DNA from: Hydrogenophaga sp.
GTDB lineage: Bacteria > Pseudomonadota > Gammaproteobacteria > Burkholderiales > Burkholderiaceae_C
Reading direction: 5' to 3'
Length of the DNA stretch: 64,000 nt
Assembly: GCF_022844385.1 (NCBI RefSeq)
Contig: NZ_JALHLX010000003.1
Span: forward strand, 1-64,000
The notes below the pieces were generated by a model. It was not told the origin of the DNA, did not search any database, and saw only the letters and a list, made by a program, of their open reading frames with translations. The first letter of the stretch is position 1, and every line of letters begins with the position of its first letter. Shown here piece after piece: positions 36,948 through 46,748 of the stretch. Both the position numbers and the translations under genes were made by a program.

Positions 36948-39002
36948 TCAGTTGGGGGATCGGACGAAGCGATCTTCGAGCGCCACCTGCCGGCGCGCCA
37001 GTTCGGCCAGGGCCTTGGCGTTGAGGCCGAAGTGCTCATAGACCTTCGGCCCGGGCGCCGACTCGCCGAAGCTGTTGACGCCCAGTGCCTCTGCACACTG
37101 GTACTGCCCCCACCAGGCGGTGACGCCTGCTTCGACGCCAATGCGCGGGATGCCCCGGCCGAGCACTTGCTCGCGCCAGCCGGTCTCCTGCCGATCGAAG
37201 ACGGTGCTGCTGGGCAGGGAGACCACCCGTGCCGCGATGCCCAGCGCATCGAGCAGGCGCTGCGCCTCGATGGCGAGGGATACTTCGGAGCCGGTGCCGA
37301 TCAGCACCACTTGCGGCTCCGGACGGTCGGAGAGCACGTAGCCGCCGCGACGGATCTGCATCACCTGTTCCGGCGTTCGTGCTTGCGGCGGCAGGTTCTG
37401 GCGCGACAGCAGCAGGGCGCTCGGCCGAGTGCGTTGTTCGAGCGCGAACGCCCAGGCCACCGCCGTCTCGGCGGCGTCTCCGGGCCGCCAGACGTCGAGA
37501 TTGGGGATCAGGCGCAGGCTGGCGGCATGCTCGACGGCCTGGTGCGTGGGCCCGTCCTCGCCCAGGCCGATGCTGTCGTGCGTGAAGACGTGGACCACGC
37601 GCAGCTTCATCAGCGCGGCCATGCGGATGGCGTTGCGGTTGTAGTCGCTGAAGGTGAGGAAGGTGCCGCCGTACGGAATGAAGCCGCCGTGCAGGGCGAG
37701 CCCGTTCATGATCGCCGCCATGCCGAACTCGCGCACACCGTAGTTGATATGGCGTCCGCCGCTCTGGCCGGCACGCACGGCACCGCAGCCCGGGAAGTCG
37801 GTCAGGTTCGAGCCGGTAAGGTCGGCGCTGCCGCCGAGCATCTCGGGGATCTTGGGTGCCAGGATGGCCAGCGTTTGCTGGGAGGCCTTGCGTGAGGCAA
37901 CCGCCGCCGTGGCTTGTCCGAGTTCGACCATCGCCGCCAGCGCGGCCTCGTGGAACGATGCCGGCAGTTCGCCGGCAATCCGGCGCTCGTACTCGGCGGC
38001 CAGCGCGGGGTGTTCGGTCCGGTAGGCCTCGAAGGCCAAGCGCCATTCGGCCTCGCGTTTGGCGCCCAGATCGCGTGCGCTCCAGCGCGCGCGCACGGCG
38101 TCGGGGACCTCGAACGGTCCTGCCTGCCACCCGATCGCGGCCCGCGTGGCGGCGATCTCGTCGGCCCCAAGGGCTTCGCCATGCGCCTTGGCGGTGCCGG
38201 CGCGCCCCGGGGAGCCGCGGCCGATGGTGGTGCGGCAGACGATCAGCGTGGGTCGGTCGGCGGATCGGCGTGCCTCGGCAATGGCTTGCCCGACGGCCAC
38301 GGTGTCGTGGCCGTCGATCGGGCCGATCACGTTCCAGCCGTAGGCGCGAAAGCGCTGTGAGGTGTCGTCGGCGAACCAGGCGTGCACCGCACCGTCGATC
38401 GAGATGCCGTTGTCGTCGTACAGCGCGATCAGCTTGCCCAGCTTCCACACGCCGGCCAGCGAGCAGGCTTCGTGGCTGATGCCTTCCATCAGGCAGCCGT
38501 CGCCAAGGAAGACGTAGGTGTTGTGGTCGACGACGACATGTCCCGGGCGGTTGAACTCGTCGCCCAGCAGCTTCTCGGCCAGCGCGAAACCCACTGCGTT
38601 CGTCAGGCCCTGGCCCAAGGGTCCGGTCGTGGTTTCCACGCCGGGCGTGAGGCCGACCTCGGGGTGCCCTGGGGTTTTGCTGTGCAATTGGCGGAAGCGC
38701 TGCAGTTCCTCGATCGGCAGCTCATAGCCCGTCAGGTGCAGCAGTGCGTACAGCAGCATAGAAGCGTGACCGTTGGACAGCACAAAGCGGTCGCGATCCG
38801 GCCACTTCGGGTTCGCCGGGTTGTGTCGCAGGTGCCCATTCCACAGCGCCACGGCCATTTCTGCCATGCCCATTGGCGCGCCGGGGTGGCCGGAGTTGGC
38901 CTGCTGCACAGCGTCCATGGCCAGGGCGCGCAGCGCGTTGGCGAGTTCGTCGTAGCGGCCGCTGTCGGGGCGCAGTACGCGGTCGGTGGAGGTGCCGGCC
39001 AT
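36948..39002 (-). CDS. tkt: transketolase (CbbT)
   Basis: 684 aa from MAGTSTDRVLRPD. TPP-binding motif GDGCLMEGISHEACSLAG ... DDNGISIDG; substrate residues in NSGHPGAPMGMA, GLGEDGPTHQ and TFLTFSDYNR. It rearranges sugar phosphates in the regenerative phase. Start ATG 39002 shares a base with the prk stop. Confidence 0.95.
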   Translation of the reverse strand: MAGTSTDRVLRPDSGRYDELANALRALAMDAVQQANSGHPGAPMGMAEMAVALWNGHLRHNPANPKWPDRDRFVLSNGHASMLLYALLHLTGYELPIEELQRFRQLHSKTPGHPEVGLTPGVETTTGPLGQGLTNAVGFALAEKLLGDEFNRPGHVVVDHNTYVFLGDGCLMEGISHEACSLAGVWKLGKLIALYDDNGISIDGAVHAWFADDTSQRFRAYGWNVIGPIDGHDTVAVGQAIAEARRSADRPTLIVCRTTIGRGSPGRAGTAKAHGEALGADEIAATRAAIGWQAGPFEVPDAVRARWSARDLGAKREAEWRLAFEAYRTEHPALAAEYERRIAGELPASFHEAALAAMVELGQATAAVASRKASQQTLAILAPKIPEMLGGSADLTGSNLTDFPGCGAVRAGQSGGRHINYGVREFGMAAIMNGLALHGGFIPYGGTFLTFSDYNRNAIRMAALMKLRVVHVFTHDSIGLGEDGPTHQAVEHAASLRLIPNLDVWRPGDAAETAVAWAFALEQRTRPSALLLSRQNLPPQARTPEQVMQIRRGGYVLSDRPEPQVVLIGTGSEVSLAIEAQRLLDALGIAARVVSLPSSTVFDRQETGWREQVLGRGIPRIGVEAGVTAWWGQYQCAEALGVNSFGESAPGPKVYEHFGLNAKALAELARRQVALEDRFVRSPN

Positions 39003-39886
39003 TACAGGGCTCCCAGCGCGCGATGGCGCTGTTCCATCATGCGCCAGATGTAGGGCGTGAAGATCAGCTGCATCGCGATCTCCATCTTTCCGCCCGGCAC
39101 GACCAGCGTGTTGGCGCGGCTCATCCACGAGTTGTCGATCATGTTCAGCAGGTAGGGGAAGTCAATGCCCTTGGGATTGGCGAAGCGGATCACGCAAATG
39201 CTCTCGTCGGCGCTCGGGATGTCGCGTGCAATGAAGGGGTTGCTGGTGTCCACCACCGGCACGCGCTGGAAGTTGACGTGCGTGTGAGAAAACTGCGGCA
39301 CGATGTAGTGCACATAGTCGGGCATGCGGCGCAGGATCGTGTCGGTGACCGCCTCGGCCGAGTAGCCGCGCACGTTTTTGTCGCGGTACAGCTTCTGGAT
39401 CCACTCGAGGTTGATCACCGGCACCACCCCGATCAGCAGGTCGGGGTGCTTGGAGATGTTGACCTCGGGGGTCACGACCGCGCCATGCAGGCCCTCGTAG
39501 AACAGCATGTCGGTGCCGGCGGGCAGGTCTTCCCAGGGTGTGAAGGTGCCGGGCTCCTGCTTGTAGGGCGCGGCCTCCACGGGGTCATGCAGGTACTTGC
39601 GACGCTTGCCCGTGCCCGACTTGCTGTAGCTGGCGAAGAGCTGCTCGATCTCGGCGAACAGGTTGTTGTCGGGCCCGAAGTGGCTGAAGTTCTTGTCGCC
39701 GGCCTTTTCGGCTTCGGCCTGGCGCGCGCGCATCTCCTTGCGGTCGTAGCGGTGGAAGCTGTCGCCTTCGATGACCGCGGCGGTGACCTTCTCGCGGCGG
39801 AAGATGTTCTCGAACGTGCGCGTGACCGACGAAGTGCCGGCGCCGCTGCTGCCGGTGATGGCGATGATCGGATACTTGTGGCTCAT
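39002..39886 (-). CDS. prk: phosphoribulokinase (CbbP)
   Basis: 294 aa bacterial-type octameric PRK. P-loop GSSGAGTSS (10-18), then IEGDSFHRYDR and FEGLHG-like FYEGLHGAVV. It makes ribulose-1,5-bisphosphate with ATP and is a hallmark enzyme of the Calvin cycle. The ATG at 39886 is preceded by a GAACGCC context; an upstream in-frame start would overlap fbp. Confidence 0.96.
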   Translation of the reverse strand: MSHKYPIIAITGSSGAGTSSVTRTFENIFRREKVTAAVIEGDSFHRYDRKEMRARQAEAEKAGDKNFSHFGPDNNLFAEIEQLFASYSKSGTGKRRKYLHDPVEAAPYKQEPGTFTPWEDLPAGTDMLFYEGLHGAVVTPEVNISKHPDLLIGVVPVINLEWIQKLYRDKNVRGYSAEAVTDTILRRMPDYVHYIVPQFSHTHVNFQRVPVVDTSNPFIARDIPSADESICVIRFANPKGIDFPYLLNMIDNSWMSRANTLVVPGGKMEIAMQLIFTPYIWRMMEQRHRALGAL

Positions 39887-39908
39887 GGCGTTCTCGGATG
39901 GTTCTGGT

Positions 39909-40997
39909 TCAGGCTCTGAACAGGCCGCGCTCGGCAAACAGGGGTGGCGGTGCTGCGCTTGGCCCGGGTTCGCTGTGGTAGCGCTCGATGAGCTCGACCT
40001 CGTTCTTCGAACCGAAGATCAGGCCGATGCGCTGGTGCAACGATGTCGGCTGCACGCCCAGCATCGGCTGGCGTCCGGTGGTGCAGCGCCCGCCCGCCTG
40101 CTCCATCACGAAGCCGATCGGGTTGGCCTCGTACAGCAGGCGCAGCCGCCCCGGCTTGTTCGGGTCCTTGGTGTCGCGCGGGTACAAGAAGACGCCGCCG
40201 CGCATCAGGATGCGGTGCGCCTCGGCCACCATGCTGGCGATCCAGCGCATGTTGAAGTCCTTGCCGCGCGGCCCGGTCTTGCCGGCCAGGCACTCATTCA
40301 CATAGCGTGTGACCGGCTGCTCCCAGAATCGGCTGTTGGAGCTGTTGATCGCGAACTCCTGGGTGTCGGCTGGCACCTGGATGTTCTTGTGCGTCAGCAC
40401 GAACTCACCGAGATCCGGGTTCAACGTGAAGCCGGCCACGCCGTTGCCGACAGTCAGCACGAGCATCGTCGTCGGGCCATAGAGCGCATAGCCGGCGGCC
40501 ACCTGCGTGGCACCGGGCTGCAGGAAGTCGGCTTCGGTCACGTCGCGGCCACTGTCGATCACGTCTTGCGGCGCACGCAGGATCGAGAAGATGCTGCCGA
40601 CCGAAACGTTCACGTCGATATTGGACGAGCCGTCCAGCGGGTCGAACACGAGCAGGTACTTGCCGCGCGGGAAGACCTGCGGAATCTGGCTCGGCGAGTC
40701 CATCTCTTCCGAAGCCATGCCCGCCAGCTCGCCGTTCCACTCGTTCATGTGCAGGAAAATCTCGTTGGACAGCACGTCCAGCGGTTTCTGCACCTCTCCC
40801 TGTACGTTGACCGCGCCGCCTTCGGCCGGAACGGCCATGCCGCTGTCGAGCGCGCCGTAGGCGACGATGCGCGCGATGGCCTTGCAGGCGATCGAGACGT
40901 CGAGGATCAGCGCGTTGAGGTCGCCGCTGGCCTGCGGGAAGCGGCGGCGTTCCTCGATTAGGTAGCGGGTCAGCGTCCAGCGTTGCGAGAGTGGCAT
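39909..40997 (-). CDS. fbp: fructose-1,6-bisphosphatase class I (CbbF)
   Basis: 362 aa. Metal site [20 protein letters not shown], sugar-phosphate site [15 protein letters not shown] and YLYPRD-like [21 protein letters not shown]. The N-terminus lacks an AMP-site like that of the enteric enzyme as far as I can see. It dephosphorylates FBP (and possibly SBP) in the Calvin cycle. Start ATG 40997; 23 bases before prk. Confidence 0.94.
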   Translation of the reverse strand: MPLSQRWTLTRYLIEERRRFPQASGDLNALILDVSIACKAIARIVAYGALDSGMAVPAEGGAVNVQGEVQKPLDVLSNEIFLHMNEWNGELAGMASEEMDSPSQIPQVFPRGKYLLVFDPLDGSSNIDVNVSVGSIFSILRAPQDVIDSGRDVTEADFLQPGATQVAAGYALYGPTTMLVLTVGNGVAGFTLNPDLGEFVLTHKNIQVPADTQEFAINSSNSRFWEQPVTRYVNECLAGKTGPRGKDFNMRWIASMVAEAHRILMRGGVFLYPRDTKDPNKPGRLRLLYEANPIGFVMEQAGGRCTTGRQPMLGVQPTSLHQRIGLIFGSKNEVELIERYHSEPGPSAAPPPLFAERGLFRA

Positions 40998-41071
40998 GGT
41001 AGGGCCCTGTGGTTCGTGGTTCGGGTGTGGTTGCTACCGCTGTCTGGCAAGCGCGGCGTACGAGATGTGCG

Positions 41072-41752
41072 TCAGGCGACGAGCGGCCCGGGCGCGCTCA
41101 ACTCGGCGCGCATGGCCTGGATGACGGAGCGGTAGTCACCGGCACCGAAGATCGCGCTGCCGGCAACGAAGGTGTCGGCCCCGGCATCGGCGGCGCGCCG
41201 GATGTTGTCGACTTTGATGCCACCGTCGACTTCGAGCCGGATATCGCGCCCGCTGCGGTCGATCAGCTTGCGCGCCTGCTCGATCTTGCGCAGTGCCGAG
41301 TCAATGAAGCTCTGACCGCCGAAGCCCGGATTGACGCTCATGATGAGCACGAGGTCGATCTTGTCCAGCGTCCACTCCAGTATGTCTAGCGGCGCGGCCG
41401 GGTTGAACACCAGGCCCGAGCGCTTGCCCTCGGCCTTGATCAACTGCAGCGTGCGGTCGACATGCGCGCTGGCATCGGGATGGAAGCTCACCAAGTCGGC
41501 GCCGGCCTTGCAGAAGGCCTGCGCCAGCGTGTCCACCGGCTGCACCATCAGGTGCACGTCGATCGGCGCGGTTGTGTGCGGACGCAGCGCCTGACACACC
41601 ATCGGGCCGAAGGTGAGATTGGGGACGTAATGGTTGTCCATCACGTCGAAGTGGATCCAGTCGGCGCCGGCTTCGACCACCGCGCGCACCTCCTCGCCAA
41701 GGCGGGCGAAGTCGGCCGACAGCAGCGAGGGTGCAATGTGGTAGGTGGTCAT
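41072..41752 (-). CDS. rpe: ribulose-phosphate 3-epimerase (CbbE)
   Basis: 226 aa from [21 protein letters not shown]. Metal and catalytic residues lie in [38 protein letters not shown] and LEVDGGIK. First gene of the Calvin operon, reading away from cbbR. Confidence 0.95.
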   Translation of the reverse strand: MTTYHIAPSLLSADFARLGEEVRAVVEAGADWIHFDVMDNHYVPNLTFGPMVCQALRPHTTAPIDVHLMVQPVDTLAQAFCKAGADLVSFHPDASAHVDRTLQLIKAEGKRSGLVFNPAAPLDILEWTLDKIDLVLIMSVNPGFGGQSFIDSALRKIEQARKLIDRSGRDIRLEVDGGIKVDNIRRAADAGADTFVAGSAIFGAGDYRSVIQAMRAELSAPGPLVA

Positions 41753-41845
41753 GGTGTGTGCGGGGATAAAGTCGGATCTAAGCCGATCCATCTGGGTACT
41801 TGCTTCAACGAATGAATGCTAGGTGACTGGTTGGATAAATGAAAG

Positions 41846-41881
41846 TTAGAATCTCTGTGACTAATGATTAGCAAAAGCTAA
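41846..41881. promoter_or_regulatory. CbbR operator array upstream of rpe
   Basis: Four alternating half-sites: TTAG (41846), CTAA (41861), TTAG (41868) and CTAA (41878). The first pair is TTAG-N11-CTAA, the LysR T-N11-A pattern. The last pair is the perfect repeat TTAGC-AAAA-GCTAA. Between them CTAATGATTAG is also palindromic. Tandem, partly overlapping sites are typical of CbbR recognition and activation sites. The array lies between divergent rpe and cbbR. Confidence 0.6.
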
Positions 41882-42190
41882 ACTATCGAGGTGAATCTTG
41901 GTATTGATCGAACGTGTTACCCGCAAGATCAGCGCGCTGCGCAGGCACTGTGGCATCTGCAACAGGTTTCGTGCCACGCGCGAATGTCCCTCGGGTAAAT
42001 CCCGATCCGAAAGTCGCAAGTCCTTGAATTTGAAGGGGCTTAAACGGCTGTCCCACATGCGAAGCGATACAAGAGCGTCGGCCGATCGGCAAGCCGGTTG
42101 TCTATTTGCAGGAGCTTCGGCAAGTGATCTTTCATCACGTCAAGGGGAAATGGCCAGGATCCTGACTGGCGCCTGCCGCGCGAACGCCCC
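41882..42190. other. cbbR upstream region, no gene assigned
   Basis: About 300 bases before the cbbR start. An ORF spans 41898-42200 (Cys/Arg/Ser-rich, no recognisable domain, no ribosome binding site) and short minus-strand ORFs overlap it; none is convincing. I see no further repeats. Confidence 0.4.
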
Positions 42191-43111
42191 ATGCACGTGA
42201 CCTTTCGCCAACTGACCGTGTTCGCCGAGGTCGCCCGGCAGTCCAGCGTGCTGCGCGCTGCCGAGGCGCTGCACCTGACACCCCCTGCGGTCTCGCTTCA
42301 GATCAAGGAGCTGGAGAACCAGGTCGGCCAGACGCTGTTCGATCGCACGGGGCGGCGCATGTCGCTGACCACGTCGGGCGAGTACTTCCTCGTCTACGCG
42401 CGCAAGCTGCTGGCGACGTTGAAAGATGCGCAGGATGCGATGGCGCGGCTGAGCCGCCTGGAGTCGGGGCGCCTGACGATCGGCATGGTCAGCGCGGCGA
42501 TGTACTTTCTTCCGCAGTTGCTGGCGAAGTTCCACGCCGAACACCCGGCCGTGGACGTTCGGCTGCGCTTGGGCGTGCGCGACGAACTGGGTGCCATGCT
42601 TCGGGCCGCCGAGGTGGATCTGTGCGTGATGGGGCGGGCGCCGAACGACGTGCCCTGCCGCGCCGAGCCGTTCGCGATGCATCCGCACGTACTTGTCACC
42701 TCGCCGAGCCACCGCTTCGCACGCGCCGAAGCCGTGCCGGCGGCGGCGCTGGCGGAAGAGCCGTTCGTCGTGCGCGAGGCCGACTCGGGTACGCGAATCG
42801 TGCTCCACGAGTACCTGGAGCGGCATCGCATCCAGCCGACCTTCGTGATGGAGATGCCCAGCAATGAGGCGATCAAGCAGGCCGTCATGGCCGGCATGGG
42901 GGTCAGCCTGCTGTCGCTGCACACGATCGAACTCGAGTGGAAGAACGGCCTCATCGCCGCGCCCGCAGTGGAAGGCATGCCACTGATGCGCCGCTGGCAT
43001 GTCGTGTATGCCTCGGGTAAGCATTTATCGCCCGCCGCCGAAGCGTTCAGGTACTTCATGCTCGAGCACGCGGAAGCCCACTTGGCGAGCTTGTTCCGCG
43101 AAGCCCAATAA
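42191..43111 (+). CDS. cbbR: CbbR, LysR-type regulator of Calvin operon
   Basis: 306 aa. N-terminal winged helix MHVTFRQLTVFAEVARQ ... LHLTPPAVSLQIKELENQVG, then a periplasmic-binding-type effector domain with PSNEAIKQAVMAGMGVSLLS and RRWHVVYASGKHLSPAAEAF, both typical of CbbR. Divergent from rpe, so it presumably activates the operon at the TTAG/CTAA array in response to a Calvin-cycle metabolite. Confidence 0.93.
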   Translation: MHVTFRQLTVFAEVARQSSVLRAAEALHLTPPAVSLQIKELENQVGQTLFDRTGRRMSLTTSGEYFLVYARKLLATLKDAQDAMARLSRLESGRLTIGMVSAAMYFLPQLLAKFHAEHPAVDVRLRLGVRDELGAMLRAAEVDLCVMGRAPNDVPCRAEPFAMHPHVLVTSPSHRFARAEAVPAAALAEEPFVVREADSGTRIVLHEYLERHRIQPTFVMEMPSNEAIKQAVMAGMGVSLLSLHTIELEWKNGLIAAPAVEGMPLMRRWHVVYASGKHLSPAAEAFRYFMLEHAEAHLASLFREAQ

Positions 43112-43175
43112 GCAGGGCGGCAGGGCTGACGGAACGTGTCGTTGACCGGGCCAATCAGGTCCGGATCAGGTGCCG

Positions 43176-45419
43176 TCAAGTCACTGCGGAGTGGTCTGCG
43201 AGCGCCGTTGCCAGAGTAACGAGCATTTCGGTGTGCTGTGCGTCCTCCAACTCCCGCTGCGGGCAGAAGGCGAGCACGACGCGCCCACGGATTTCAATGT
43301 AGAGCGGGCCAAAGCGCTCCAGCGCATCGAGCACCGCCGGTGGCATGTCCGGGAGCCCCTGTCCCGGCGGCATGTAGAGCCGGTAGCCGGGCGCCGCAGC
43401 GACGTCGGAACGCTCGCTCAGGTTGACGAGATAGCGCTCCAGGTAGTGCCCGGGCGTGAGGACGAAGTCGGGCTGCGTCGAGTCGGCCGGGAGCTCGTAC
43501 ATCATGAGCGTGTGCCGGTGCGGCACGTGGTAGTCAGGGGCCGAAGTGTGGCTGTAGTCGAACAGCCGAATCTGCCCACCGGCCCAGGCGCCGTGCATGA
43601 GGTTGCTGATCTCGCGCTGATCGCCGCGCCGCAGGTAGACAAAATCGTGGCGGTTGATGATGGCCGCGACCTGCGGCGCGAAGGCCAGCCCCAGCCGCTG
43701 GGCCAGCGCCGCCATCTGCTGTGCACGCTCGTCGCGCTGTGCGATTCGCTGCGCAATGTGCGGCTCCTGCATGCGGGCGGCCAGCGGATGCGCCGAGAAG
43801 GCATGAAAGCGCTCGATACCGTCCACCGAAAATGGCCGCCCGTGGGCGGCCGCTTCTTCCTCGAAGTGCTGCAGAAACTCGGCCGCCGTGTGGTCGATAA
43901 TGCGTGCCGACTCGGTGAAGCGCAGCCGCACACCGTCGCTCTGCGGCAGGCGCGCCAGCGCTTTTTCCAGCGGCAGCAGGTTGAAGCCGACCAGCGAGCC
44001 CAGCGTCAGCACATGCACGGTCTGGCCCGCGTGCTCCTCGCTGCGGTGCTTGATGACCGGGCTGCGGAACATGCTGGTGAAGTTGGTCCACAGCAGGCGG
44101 CTGGAGGTGCCCCAGTCCATTCGCCCGGTCAGCACCAGCCGCACCGACGGCATCAACAAATAAACCAGCAGCACCAGTTCGATGGCCACGCCGATGAACA
44201 TGCCCAGCAGCAGGTCGGTCAGTAAAATGGCCAACACGGTGCCGACGAACACCACAAAGCGGTCGCGGCCGATGGCCAGCATGCGCGTGAACAGCGCGGG
44301 CTCGCACAGGCGCCAGCCGATGTAGATCAGGATGCCGGCAATGGCCGCCAGCGGGATGAGCCGGAGCACATCGGGCAGCACCAGCACGAACAGCAGCAGG
44401 AACAGACCGCTGTACAGGTTGGACCACAGGGTGCGCGCACCGGCGTCGATGTTGGCGCGGCTGGGCACCGCGTTCGGGATCACGGTGAGCCCGCCGATCA
44501 TGCCCGAGGTGAGGTTGCACACGCCCATGGCGCGCAGGGTCTTGTTGGCATCGGACTTGCGCCGCCAGGGGTCGAGCTTGTCCACCGCCTTCACGCTGGC
44601 GACCGACTCCACGCCGTCGATCATGGTGAAGGTGAACACTACCAGCGCCATCGTCAGCCACAGATCGGGGCTGGACAGGAAATGGGCAAACGCCGGAAAG
44701 TGAATGCCATCCAGCACGTGCTCGGGCATGGCGATGCGCAGCTTCGCATCAAAGCCCAGCAGCGAGCTGGCCAGCACGCCAAAACCGGCCACGACGATCG
44801 CCGCCGGAAGCCAGCGCCAAAGTCCGTTGAGCTTGCGCCGCAGTGCAAACATCAGCCCCAGGCTGACGATGCCCACCCCCGCCACCAACCACTGCGCTTG
44901 CACCAGCTGTTGCGGCAAATTGCCGATGGAGTCCAGCACCGATTTGGAGGGAATGGACGGCGCACCCAGCAGCGCTGGAACCTGGCGCACGATGATCATG
45001 ATGCCAATCGCCGCGAGCATGGCCTCCACCACGGTGGCCGGCAGCATGGCGGCGTACTGCCCGGCGCGCAGGGCGCTGAGCAACAGTTGCAGCACGCCCG
45101 TGAGCACGATGGCCACCAGCACCAGCGGGTAGCCCAGCGCCAGATCGCCGTGCCCCAGCAGCAGCATGCCCCACAGCAGCACCGGAGCCAGCGCCGCCGC
45201 CGGCCCGCTGACGGTGACGTGCGAGCCGCCCAGCAGGGGATACAGCAGGCCCGCGACGATGGCCGAAATCAGGCCGGCGATGGCCGGGGCGCCCGATGCC
45301 AGCGCCACCCCGAGGGAAAACGGCATCCACAGCAGCGCCACCTGCAGGCCGGCTGTCGCGTCATGGCGCCAGTGCCTGAGCCCGGCAAAGCCGCTGGCGG
45401 GCGTGGTCTCTAATCCCAT
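43176..45419 (-). CDS. SulP-type anion transporter with STAS and extra C-terminal domain
   Basis: 747 aa. The first 420 residues are a SulP permease with 10-12 helices (SGPAAALAPVLL, DGVESVASVKAVDKLDPWRRKSD, GMIGGLTVIPNAVPSRANID). Next comes a STAS domain (about 445-560; VHVLTLGSLVGFNLLPLEKAL). The last 180 residues form an additional soluble domain with SNLMHGAWAGGQIRLFDYSHTS and RHTLMMYELPADSTQPDFVLTPGHYLERYL, of DUF3137-like pattern, not found in ordinary SulP proteins. Its place as last gene of the carboxysome operon points to bicarbonate import. Substrate is inferred from context. Confidence 0.82.
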   Translation of the reverse strand: MGLETTPASGFAGLRHWRHDATAGLQVALLWMPFSLGVALASGAPAIAGLISAIVAGLLYPLLGGSHVTVSGPAAALAPVLLWGMLLLGHGDLALGYPLVLVAIVLTGVLQLLLSALRAGQYAAMLPATVVEAMLAAIGIMIIVRQVPALLGAPSIPSKSVLDSIGNLPQQLVQAQWLVAGVGIVSLGLMFALRRKLNGLWRWLPAAIVVAGFGVLASSLLGFDAKLRIAMPEHVLDGIHFPAFAHFLSSPDLWLTMALVVFTFTMIDGVESVASVKAVDKLDPWRRKSDANKTLRAMGVCNLTSGMIGGLTVIPNAVPSRANIDAGARTLWSNLYSGLFLLLFVLVLPDVLRLIPLAAIAGILIYIGWRLCEPALFTRMLAIGRDRFVVFVGTVLAILLTDLLLGMFIGVAIELVLLVYLLMPSVRLVLTGRMDWGTSSRLLWTNFTSMFRSPVIKHRSEEHAGQTVHVLTLGSLVGFNLLPLEKALARLPQSDGVRLRFTESARIIDHTAAEFLQHFEEEAAAHGRPFSVDGIERFHAFSAHPLAARMQEPHIAQRIAQRDERAQQMAALAQRLGLAFAPQVAAIINRHDFVYLRRGDQREISNLMHGAWAGGQIRLFDYSHTSAPDYHVPHRHTLMMYELPADSTQPDFVLTPGHYLERYLVNLSERSDVAAAPGYRLYMPPGQGLPDMPPAVLDALERFGPLYIEIRGRVVLAFCPQRELEDAQHTEMLVTLATALADHSAVT

Positions 45420-45560
45420 CTCACCTCCCCGATGGGTCGCGACTGGGCGGTATCAAAGTCAGACATGGTTTGACCCCAAAACGATGAACAAACACAAAAC
45501 GAACGCTGCCTGACGCGGCGCCAGGCCATACAGCGCCCAGGACGCAGCGCGCACTACGCC

Positions 45561-45863
45561 CTACTCGTCGTCACCCAGCTCAGGATTCCAGCCCAGCCCT
45601 CGGCCACGCGCCGCGGCCCAGGCATACAGTTCGGCATGGCTTTGCTGCAACGCGGGCGGCAACCGGCTGGGTAAGGCGCCGTGTTCGTCCCAGGTCTTCG
45701 ACACCTTGTCCATGAGTTGCTGCATGCGGCTCAGGTCCCAACCCGCGCAGTCTTCACTGCGCGGCAGCAGCTGGAACAACCATGCATCGAGCACGACACG
45801 CCCGAGCGTGGTCATGCCGTGCGAATCCTGGTTGAAACCGCTGTAGATGATCTTGTCTTGCAT
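45561..45863 (-). CDS. hypothetical protein of carboxysome operon, 100 aa
   Basis: Small soluble protein, no known domain recognised. The middle is helical (VVLDAWLFQLLP, LSRMQQLMDKVSKTWDEHG). The C-terminus has several aromatic residues and an acidic end (GLGWNPELGDDE). It is encoded 52 bases after the protease gene and 141 bases before the SulP gene, in line with the carboxysome operon. A link to inorganic carbon uptake or carboxysome function is inferred only from position. Confidence 0.65.
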   Translation of the reverse strand: MQDKIIYSGFNQDSHGMTTLGRVVLDAWLFQLLPRSEDCAGWDLSRMQQLMDKVSKTWDEHGALPSRLPPALQQSHAELYAWAAARGRGLGWNPELGDDE

Positions 45864-45915
45864 GTTGTCTCGGCACTGTTGTGGTTGTGGTTGTGGTCGG
45901 ATCAGGGCAGGGGCC

Positions 45916-46740
45916 CTATTCGAGCCATTTGCCCAGGTACGCGTTGATGACTTCGACCACCGCCTGCGACTTGATGACCAGGCCCAGGTCGATCATTTCC
46001 GAGCCCATGACCATGCCCTGGTTGTTGGGCGGCACGGGCGCCACCACCGGGTGATTGGCCTCTTCGCGGAAGAAAACCGCCGCCACCACGCCCGCGAACA
46101 GGAATCTCTTGCCCACGCTCTGCTGCGGACGCAGCGTCTCGGGCAGGTAGACGAACACCGGGCTGCCGCTGGAGCCGGGGTAAACGGCGGCATCGATCAG
46201 GAATTCGGCCCGCCCCTCGAAGTTCAACGCCATGGGTGTGGCCGTGGTGCCGCGCCGCAGGATGGGCATCAGGTTGACCTGGTCCCACACGCCGCTGGGG
46301 TAGCCCACGAACAGCACTTCTTCCAGTGCGTCCAGCGCGCGGGTGGCGGCCTCATCGGGCACCAGACGCGTGTCGATGGGCTGGTAGTACAGCTCAACAT
46401 CCTGGGCGTTGGCGGCCTGCTCCAGCGGGCGCATGGGCACGATGGCCAAGTCCACCGCCGGGTCGGGATGCCCGAACCAGGCCTGCGGAAAATCATCGAT
46501 GTTGAGCTGGAAACGCTGACCCAACAGCGGCTGACCATGGCGCTTCTGGGTGAACACCAGCCCCCCGCGCCGCACCCCTTCGACCAGATGCCGGTTGGTG
46601 ACGATGAAGGTGTGGCTGCCGCGCGCGTGCGCATGGCTGACGACAAACGCGGTGCCCGAGCCCTCGCTGCCATCTTCCAGCACCGTGTCCACGCGAACGG
46701 TGTTGAACAGCAGCTTCTTGGTAGTGGAGTTGATGTCCAT
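45916..46740 (-). CDS. trypsin-like serine protease in carboxysome operon
   Basis: 274 aa with an S1-type peptidase pattern. Catalytic His in FIVTNRHLVEG, Asp in PAVDLAIVPM, Ser in YPGSSGSPVFVY. The triad order and spacing are normal. No signal peptide or membrane helix, so it should act in the cytoplasm. It directly follows csoS1D (8 bases) on the same strand, so it is probably co-expressed with the shell. Target unknown; shell or scaffold processing, or turnover, are possibilities. Confidence 0.8.
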   Translation of the reverse strand: MDINSTTKKLLFNTVRVDTVLEDGSEGSGTAFVVSHAHARGSHTFIVTNRHLVEGVRRGGLVFTQKRHGQPLLGQRFQLNIDDFPQAWFGHPDPAVDLAIVPMRPLEQAANAQDVELYYQPIDTRLVPDEAATRALDALEEVLFVGYPSGVWDQVNLMPILRRGTTATPMALNFEGRAEFLIDAAVYPGSSGSPVFVYLPETLRPQQSVGKRFLFAGVVAAVFFREEANHPVVAPVPPNNQGMVMGSEMIDLGLVIKSQAVVEVINAYLGKWLE

Positions 46741-46748
46741 GGGCTATT

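Noticed and set aside
41898-42200. 100-aa ORF upstream of cbbR
   Set aside because: No ribosome binding site, no family, odd composition, and it runs through the cbbR start.
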